This document shows positions 56,455 to 64,000 of a stretch of DNA of 64,000 nt, in pieces (position 1 is the first letter of the stretch; each line of letters starts with the position of its first letter). The notes under the pieces were generated by a model. It was not told the DNA's origin. It did no database searches and saw only the letters and a list, made by a program, of their open reading frames with translations. Source of the stretch: Lasiosphaeris hirsuta (Eukaryota; Ascomycota; Sordariomycetes; Sordariales; Lasiosphaeriaceae); the NCBI GenBank assembly GCA_030549175.1, contig JAUKUA010000002.1, positions 930,001-994,000 on the forward strand, written 5' to 3'. A program made the position numbers and the translations under genes.

Positions 56455-58473
56455 TCAAGCCTCAGAGACTCGAGACTCGGGAGGCGTCCGAACACGCCTT
56501 CCCCGCGGCATGGCCACCATCTCAATTCCGTCCTCCTCGCTGCTACGCTGTCCTCTGTGCTCACCAGCGGAGGGGGTACGCAAGTTCTTCTCGAAAAACA
56601 CAGCCAGGAACCCCATCGCCGCGAATCCGACGCCAACATACCAGACGGCCTGGAGGGCTTGCTGGAAGACATGGACGACCTGGTCACGCACGGCCGGATC
56701 GCCGCCGATGGCATTGGAGAACGCCGCCGTGGCAGCCTGGTACGCGCGTCCGTCGCGGAGGCGCTCCGCCACGGTCGCATCCGACAGCCCGTCGGCGAAG
56801 TGGGCGCAGCGCTTGTTGAACACGGTGCTGGGCATGGCAAAGGCGTACAGCTTGCCAAACGCGCGCGCAAACCGCCACGTGTCCCTCGCCTTGACGTCCG
56901 CGCCGGCGGTATCGGGCCCCGCAGGCAGCGACACCAGCACGGCCGGCAGCAGCGTGTTGAGGCCGAGGCCCAGGCCCAGCGCGCCCGTGAGCTGGAAGCT
57001 CGCCCACTAGGCGAAGCTCATGCCCGGGAAGAGCTGGCTGTAGGCCAGGAGGGAGATGTTCGTGAAGGTGAAGGCGGCCCAGTGGGTGTACTTGAACTGG
57101 TGCGTCTGCCGCTCGACCAGGACGCCGAGCAGGGCGAAGGGTACGAGGCAGACGAAGAACGGGAGGGTCTCGAGACCCGACTCGTAGGGTGTGCTGCCGG
57201 TGATGGCCTGCGCGTAGATGGGGAGAAAGTACATTACCAGCTGGGTGCAGATGGAGAGAGTAAAGGTGAGGAAGATGGCTGCGGCTGAGGTCCGGTTCGA
57301 GAAAGCGTCTTTGAAGAGCAAGGGCTCGACAGGGCGGAAGCGAGGGTACAGCCCGAACTCGTATGTGAAGAAGGCGATAAGCCAGATGAAGCCGGTAATA
57401 AAGGTAATGACGAGCGTGAAAAGACCGAAGTTACTGCCCATGCCAAGGAGGATTGCGTAGTTGCTCACAAGGAAGCAAAAGAGGCCCGAAACGTCGACAA
57501 GTCTCAACTTCTCCACCACTGTGAGCGGCTGATCGATTCTATACTCTGTGCGAAGATACAACAACTGCAGTATGAGCGCGACTGGGAGAAAAACACTGGT
57601 CAGCACGTTCTGTGTTAATTTCGGCCACTATGAAGAAAACCTACCAGAACCAATCGGAACATGGATGTAAAAGACCCAACGCCAGGAGGCAAAGGTGACA
57701 ATGGCACCACCGAAAAGAGAGCCGGAAGCAGAGGCAGCAATGGTCGGGGTCATGACAGCAAAGAGATGATCAGAGAATTCGTCGGCCGGCACCAAATCGT
57801 CAATGATATCTTCAATCAACAGGTTGATACCGCCAGCACCCAGCCCTTGGATTGCGCGTCCAGCAATGAGCATCGCCATGTTGTTAGCGCCGCCGCAGAT
57901 GCCGCTTCCAAGGGTAAACAGAGCAACGGCGGTGATCATGACCCACCGGCGGCCGGACAGTCGGCTGAACTGCCCATAGAGCGGAGCGGTAGTAGCCGAT
58001 ACGAGAAAGAAGGCGTTGACCACCCAGAAGTACCAAGCGTCCCCACCCATCTCCTCCATGATGGTCGGCAGCGCATTGGTGAGGATGGTCCCCTCAAAGC
58101 CAACCAACATGCCCGCAAGGGACAACGACACAAGAATCGGCCAGAATGACCACGTGTGTCTGATCTCCATCTCTGTGGGGGGCAGAGGGGGCAGCGGGTG
58201 GGAATCTAGATTCATGTCCCAGATCTGGGGGTTAGGCGAGAGCATGGGCTCATTTTCCTGCGGAGCGGGCTCGGGTGTCCGCTGCGCGGATGTTTGTGAA
58301 GTGGGTGTTTGTGGTGCGGGTGTTCGTGGCGTGGGTGTTCCTGGCCCGGCCGGAACCATGATGCCGGCCCAGGTCGCCGGCCGGGGGGTATCTGGCCTGG
58401 GTCGGCGCATGGCGGCGGATCTCGAGGGTGTCCAGGGCGCAACCGGGACCGGTCGAAAGGCCTTGTCGCCCAT
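56455..58473 (-). pseudogene. MFS transporter interrupted by one TAG
   Basis: Starts at ATG 58473 with a Pro/Thr-rich cytosolic N-terminus. Membrane segments follow from about residue 108 (WSFWPILVSLSLAGMLVGF), with MFS landmarks GRRWVMI (loop 2-3) and AGRAIQGLGAGG. A short intron lies at about 57645-57607; its exact ends are uncertain. The frame then runs through six to seven further helices to TAG at 57009-57007, directly after GMSFA. The same frame continues for 184 codons (WASFQLTGALGLGLG..., a further long loop, and a last helix YVGVGFAAMGFLAVFF) to the natural end at 56455. CAG to TAG would explain the stop. Without the last part the protein lacks one or two helices and its tail. Drug or metabolite export is the family role. 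Confidence 0.75.
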
Positions 58474-59605
58474 CTTGAATGTGAGCTTTGGCCGACTCCG
58501 GAAAGCAAAGCTTGTCTGACGTGAGATGCACGAATGAGGCGACGGCGATGTGCGAGTTTGCGAGTCGTGGAAAGGAAAGAGCCGCCGATGCGAAGGACGA
58601 GGTTCCGGACTCCCGGTAGGTAGTTGTTGTGGAAGGGAACAAAAGCCAAAGCCGGCGTTGTGAGAGGCGGAGAAGGTGCACGCGAGCTAATGTTTTCTTT
58701 CCCACACACGAGGGCTTGGGCAAACACACACTGTTTTAAGCTAGTTAGGTACCACTCTCCATTTTTACTGGCGGGAAGGACGTGGAACTTTTAACGACCA
58801 CTCCTTCCTTGTGTGGGATGCCGACCGTGAGGTCTCTTGCCCTGTTTCTTTCCGACTCGCTACCTCTTTGTGTTTGTTGAGAGGAATTTACCCAATGCCT
58901 GACGAATGAAGATTATAGCCTCTCGGACTCTACTATATCCAGCTGATATTGAAGACCACGGCATGCCATGGAAATATGTTTGGGGGATATGTTGTGCAGG
59001 TAGGTAGGGAGTTGCGTTTTCCAAAGGGCTGGTGGTGGTTTACTGAGTACCGTCCTCATCACCCTACATCCTACTATATTCTTTTCAGTGCTCCAGTCCC
59101 TCCCCCCCCCCCTCTTTCCTCCCATCCTCCCATCCTCTTTCTGCTATCCGTATCCGACTCGGATCTCTCCGCCGCCCTCTCCACCTTCTGGTATCCTCCC
59201 GCCATCGGGCGCGCCTTGTGTGTGGGTCTCAATGTTATTTTCACAGTACGATCGAAAGGCTGACTTTTTTCATTGTCTTTTTGGCGTTCGGTTGACGCAT
59301 GTTGCCGTGATGGTTGTGCTGCCGGATGGAGCGGGGACGCGACTGTCATCCGCCGAGGAGACGGGAGGACAGATGATTGGATAGTGGGCCTACTTGCTCG
59401 TAGTTCAATGTATATCCGAAAAGCAGTACAATTATGTGGCAGGAACAATAGATAACCACCGCTTTGCTTAAAATGATCAGTACAAAGCCATTGTTCAAAA
59501 ATATTTCCCAAGCATCCGCAATCGCCCCTGCTTGACCCATGACGCCAGCCATTACTTGATCACCTCCTGAACGCCCCATATTAACACAAACATGTAAGCA
59601 TTTAC
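58474..59605. other. Intergenic; promoter of the transporter
   Basis: Only short ORFs without recognisable content. C-rich run near 59102-59112. Confidence 0.45.
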
Positions 59606-62034
59606 TCAATCCAGCCTCCAAACCTCGGCTTTGCCCGGCGTTGCATTCCCCGACAGGCTCAAAAAAAGATGCCTCTTTGCCGACTGGCTCGACTTTGTCC
59701 AAAACACCTTCACCCACTCAATCTTGCTGTGCGGCGTCGCCACCGCCGCCCTCCTCACGCCCCCCTCGGCGTCCCACACATCGACGACGAGATTCGTCCG
59801 GAACGTGGTCGCCCACCGAACGACGGCCACAGCATCGGGCCCGTCAAAGTCAAAGCACCCGTGCTCCTTGTCGACAGCGGTAAAGGTATCATCAGTCGCA
59901 ATCGCGCCCCCACCCAGCATGATGGCGGCGGGCTGGCGGCCCGCGAACCCAAACACGCCGACGCCGTCCTCGGCCGGCTTCACCCCGCCGTCGACGAGGG
60001 CCTGGTAGAACAGCTGCTCCGTCTCGACACACCACGCGACTGCGTACAGCCGGCCGTCCCGCTTGTGGAACCGCTTCAGCAGCGTGGCCCCCTCAAACGT
60101 CCCCTGTGGTGGCCACAGCACCGACCACGCCAGCTCGCCTGATCCGTCGGCCGCCTGGCACTCGAGCGTGTGCTCCCAGGACCCGGCGCGCGACAGCCGC
60201 AGCGCGAAGCGGAAGAGCCCCGCGCCGTCGTCGGTTATGGCTACTTGCGTGTCGGGCGTGTAGACCTTTGGGGGCTCGACTCTTTGGCGGAGGTCAAAGG
60301 GGGTTGTCCCGCCCCCGGCGCCGGTCTTGGAGGCGGGGCCGTACATGTGGCTCGTGGCCGCGTTGGCCCTGGTCGCGGACGTGACGCGCGGGGCGAACTC
60401 GAGCGCGAGGTGGGCCGAGTCGGACGAGAAGGCCAGGTCGAGCAGCTTAGTCTTGGCGGCGACGGCGTGCGCGAGCTCGAACATGGGCGTGCGGTAGATG
60501 CGCCCGCCGTGCTCGTCGACGAGGAAGAAGTACCGGTCGTCTGGCGAGGTGCCGAGCCGCGTGACGTCGCCCGTGACGTTGGCCCGCAGGAACAGCCGCT
60601 GCCGCCAAGCCTGCCGGCCCGAGTTGAGCGAGTACCCAATGACCATGCCCACATCCTTGGGGCACAGCACGATCAGCTGCCTGCGCGACCGCCACGGCAC
60701 CGCGCCGGCGCCGGGCGCAAAGTCGGCTTGGAAGACGAGCTCGGGCGGCTTGGCGCTGGCGAAGCCGTTGGCCGGCGCCACCTGCGAGATCTGGTAGTCC
60801 GGGTAGTTCCCGGGCTCGGGAGATCGGAAGCCCGGGGCGTGCACGCTGTAGAAGCTGCTCCTCGACTCCTGCCGCGCCAGCGCGCAGATACTGCCCGCTG
60901 AGCTCTCGGTGGCCGGCGAGCTGTAGTGAGACGCCGCTCCGATGGACCCGTCGGATGAGGGGGACTTGGCATGCGACGGCGAGTGCATACTTTCGGCTCG
61001 GCTGCGTGACGTGTCGAACGCTTCGTTCCCCTGACCCTGGTGGGGTCCGTAAAGCGAGGGGGCACTGAAGTTTCGATGCTTAGCGGTGGGAGTGCCGATT
61101 AGGGACGCCCGCGATACCCCCTCGGTGAGCTCGCTGATCACATCTCTGCCGCCGCGGTCCATTGGTGATGCCATACTTTCGGCGTAACTCCAAGGCGCTG
61201 CTATACTTCCCGCCGATCTGGTGTGTACCGACGGCGATGACACGCTTCCGGCATAAGTGGACGCCACCCTCACACTTCCGGCATAGGTGGACGGCACCCT
61301 CATACTTCCGGCGTAGGTAGACGGCGCCCTCACACTCCCGGCGTACTCGCTAAGCGCTCCGGACAGTGAGTCAAGATAGCGGTTGATGATGTCCGTTTTC
61401 CCGCCCGTGTAGGGTTGGCCCAGGTTATGGGCTACCTGGGCCTTCAGTCTGGTCATCTCGTCCATAATCTGCTCCGTATTCAGAATGAGCTGTTCGGTGT
61501 CGACCTTGATCTCTATTGACGCGTGTTTCAAATCTGTCGTGTCGGATTTGACGCTCTGGCTGATAACCCTGAGAGAGGAGTGAGACGGGTGAAAAGGAGT
61601 CGGATTCTTTGTACGTACAAGGATGAAACCTCCAACGACATCTGTAGGGTGCTAGTGTGTGCCGCCAGCTGCTTGTTCAACGCTGCCGCCACGCCTCTCC
61701 CACTGACAGCCCATTTGAGCGGCGCCGTATGCTGGCCGGGGCCATGTGCCTGGAGCAGCTTCTCAATGTCCTTGATAATGCTGACACAGCTGGACAGAAC
61801 GTCGGTGGTTTGAATAAGAATATTCTCGGGAACTTGGGCAGGATTGTTTTGATCGCCATATTCGGTTTGGATGAGTTCGATTGTCATCTTCAGTCTAGAC
61901 AAGTGCCCCTCAATAGCGACAAGGTCGTTTCGGGCATCCCTGACATGACGAACGAACTGCGCGATTGTGCTGGAAGTCTCAGCGATGGTAGCTGTGATGC
62001 TGATGCAGCCGGCTATCAATGAGAAGGGATCCAT
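59606..62034 (-). CDS. Helo-like_N protein with decapeptide repeats and propeller-like C-terminus
   Basis: Two exons, 62034-61619 and 61568-59606; the 50-bp intron (GTACGT...CTCAG) is spliced to give VSSL|VISQSVKSD and 792 residues. The N-terminus (MDPFSLIAGCISITATIAETSSTIAQFVRHV shortened here: MDPFSLIAGCISITA) is the Helo-like_N / fungal STAND N-terminal domain, found on NLR-like and cell-death proteins. A linker contains four 10-residue repeats of the YAGSVRVPST type (about 214-253) in a long Ser-rich region. The C-terminal about 400 residues have repeated beta-strand-like stretches (LIVLCPKDVGMVIGYSL, DDRYFFLVDEHGG, LLDLAFSSDSAHLALEF) suggestive of a beta-propeller. No NACHT/NB-ARC P-loop was seen, so this is not a complete NLR. 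Confidence 0.75.
61226..61345 (-). repeat. 30-bp minisatellite, four units, in frame
   Basis: Four 30-bp units inside the Helo-like_N gene, coding YAGSVRAPST-type decapeptides with small changes. No sequence relation to the 30-bp repeat at 15015-15134 apart from unit length. Confidence 0.85.
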
Positions 62035-63633
62035 GGCTAACTTTCATGAACATTCACGTCCCAGGTGAGGGGAGATGCAGTTTAATGATATGGATGCCGT
62101 GACAAGATAAAAGGCTCAACGGGATGGTGTGGTCGGGCTGGGTGGGGGGCAGTGGTCGTGGTGTAGTACCCGACCCAGTCCGAGTCGGGGACCAGGGTGG
62201 CTGGCACTGATGCTACTACCCCGCCTGGTCCCCAACTTATGGTCGACTCGATACTCCTTTGCCTATTGGCAAGGAACACCGGGTAGAGCACATTGACATT
62301 GTCTTTGAGAGAATAAATATCCGCCTTGAAGTACCTAGAGGCCTTCTGACGCCGGTGTGTTTAAACCCGGTATTCTCGAGACGAAAGACAGCTTTACGAG
62401 CCTCAGCGATGCGTGATTTATCAACATCGACATGGCAGTTCAATCTCGAGATTTGAGGTGGTGCGCTACCAAACCAACAGGGGCAAGGTTGTATTCCTGC
62501 CATTTTCGAGCCAGCGGGCCCCTACATGGAGCTGCAACGCAAAACCGTTGCCTGTGACGGATCAATACAGTATGCACATGTGCCCTGATTCCTAACGTGG
62601 CCCATGGTTCCCCCTCATGTCGAACAGGAAGCTGGAGCCGGGAGAAGCTGAATACCTGCCTGAGATGCGCCACAACTTACAGCCCCAACATCATGCCGCC
62701 AGGCGGGCAAAACACACGGCCATTTCCTGTGCCACACACCGTTAAGGCTGAAAGAAACTCAAACACGAAGTAGTTCGGGATTACTGGAGCTTCAAAAGCC
62801 ACAAATATGCAAAGGTCCTAGGAGGTCGCATCCTTGCTGGCGTTCTCAGGTATCACGACCAGTATCTAGTTGCACAAGAGACGTTACACAGGCAGATTGA
62901 TAACCTTTGTGGCCCAAGCTGAGACGGTAGGGACAATAATAGGGCATCACCGCCTACTTGCTGTTGCACAATGCTGGTGATCTTCTTTGGTATGCACATG
63001 CAAGATACAGTGCTATGCACCAAGTGTGGCCGTGGAGTTGCGAGTACCCGTGTAGTTTTGGGTCCTCGCACCACCACCACCACCACCACCACCACCACCG
63101 CCTAGCCGTATGTTTCTTCACTCCAATGGCAGAGAAAAAAAAACCTGCAATTCTAACACTGTCTCTGATCTTATTACGCCCAGGTCGAACTGTCCATTTT
63201 TCTCAAACAAACAACCTGTCATTGCAGAACCTTCTTTCACAGCAATGATAACTAGATAGTGTACCTAGCATGGACCATTACGGTTCACCGCTATGACTCG
63301 GGATTGCCAAAGGAGAAAGTCATGGAAAGGGAATTGCTACCTGCTCTGAATGTCGGTCACTAATGTTGCTACTATGCAAGCTTGTGAATACAGAGGCCCC
63401 GCGGGGTAGGCAAATAGAGGTAAGCAGGGTGGGGAGTGAAGTGAGGAAGGGATGAGCAATGAATAGCCACTGAATTGACCTATCGGCCGCTGGGCAGAGA
63501 AAGAAGATGGATTAGAAGGTAGCCCATCAGTATCGACAGCTCCAAGATGACGGTCCCTAAACGGACAAGGACTCAACATCTCAGGACATCATGGTGGGAC
63601 CGCAACGACATAGCCCTCACCACCTAATCCGCC
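62035..63633. other. Intergenic with dispersed repeat
   Basis: No supported gene. Contains the dispersed repeat copy B at 63055-63158 with its (CAC)n tract. Confidence 0.45.
63055..63158 (+). repeat. Dispersed repeat, copy B
   Basis: Matches copy A (38959-39053) in the same orientation, with ten CAC triplets instead of about four and an expanded A run (AGAGAAAAAAAAACC). Confidence 0.55.
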
Positions 63634-64000
63634 CTAAGCACCGCCTGTGCCCCCGGAAATCAAGAAACTCGCCTCCTTAATCTTATCAATCTTAACCCCG
63701 GCTTTAGACCGCGGCACAAGCTTAAAATTAAGCGTCCCCTTATCTTTGCTCTCGCTGGGGAGGATAAGTACCGTAGAAGATTAAAGCGCAGATTCGAAAG
63801 CATCGTCGCCGTCGGCGGGTCCGCGCCCGTCGCGAGCAGCGGGTTCTGCTGTCCTCCCGAGTCGAAAGGCGGCATCGGCGTGGCTCGCGATACGAGCCGA
63901 TATGTGTGGCGAATACATCGAGATATCAACACGGCGTGTTCCCTGGCCGTTAAAAAGAGATGTTCTAGGGTGTGTGTAGTCCCATCGGCTGCTGTCCACG
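63634..64000 (-). CDS. 3' end of an unrecognised gene, partial
   Basis: The last exon appears to be 63754-63634 (39 codons plus TAG). It follows a CCTCCCCAG acceptor and starts in phase 1; it reads ESKDKGTLNFKLVPRSKAG and ends LISGGTGGA. The upstream exon continues beyond the right edge of the window; the donor could not be fixed, and two frames remain open between 63780 and 64000. I do not recognise the family. Confidence 0.35.

Noticed and set aside
28245..58473. A biosynthetic gene cluster built from the FAD oxidoreductase, Ayg1-like hydrolase, OYE and MFS genes
   Set aside because: They are spread over 30 kb among unrelated genes and transposons, and no backbone synthase is present.

Overview
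The window reads as nuclear DNA from a filamentous ascomycete (Pezizomycotina, probably a sordariomycete). The gene models need short introns (44-83 bp) with GT/AG ends and CTGAC/CTAAC-like branch sites. The recognisable families are mostly typical of or expanded in such fungi: HET, Clr5, PF11951 regulators, Ayg1-like hydrolases, BBE-type oxidoreductases and a Helo-like N-terminal domain. Repeats are crowded with in-frame TAG/TAA stops where CAG/CAA is expected, which is the pattern left by repeat-induced point mutation (RIP). No rRNA, tRNA or CRISPR array was seen.

Layout, left part (1-24 kb). It opens with a decayed PF11951 regulator, then a small cysteine-containing secreted protein (2134-2691), then about 3.5 kb of gene-poor DNA. 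A nearly complete but dead LINE retrotransposon follows (6182-12363), flanked by a perfect 14-bp direct repeat. Next are a MITE-like inverted repeat, a 651-aa coiled-coil protein ending in a 30-bp minisatellite, and a multi-spanning membrane glycoprotein. Two decayed genes lie at 17.9-19.3 kb (unknown family) and 21.7-22.7 kb (MACPF-like fragment).

Middle (24-43 kb). There is a broken AIG2/gamma-glutamylcyclotransferase-like gene, an intact secreted FAD-linked oxidoreductase (28245-30293), and a transposon nest at 32.1-35.1 kb. The nest holds a MITE with about 80-bp inverted ends and two further LINE remnants, one inserted into the tail of the other. Three regulatory or signalling genes follow: an RBR-type E3 ubiquitin ligase, a kinase-fold protein lacking both key aspartates, and a CHORD-like zinc protein with an acidic tail.

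Right part (44-64 kb). This is the most gene-dense section: an Ayg1-like alpha/beta hydrolase, a HET-CorA-like fusion decayed by stops, a five-exon PF11951 regulator divergent from an Old-Yellow-Enzyme-type oxidoreductase, a Clr5-domain protein, an MFS transporter interrupted by one TAG, a Helo-like_N protein with 10-residue repeats, and the 3' end of an unrecognised gene at the right edge.

Intact genes alternate with decayed accessory genes (HET, MACPF, AIG2-like, PF11951) and transposon debris, as in fast-evolving subterminal or accessory compartments. No backbone synthase is present, so the oxidoreductases, hydrolase and transporter are not shown to form a biosynthetic cluster. The regulator/OYE pair at 48.6-52.0 kb is the clearest functional pairing. 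Exon boundaries are inferred by eye from frame continuity and splice signals.
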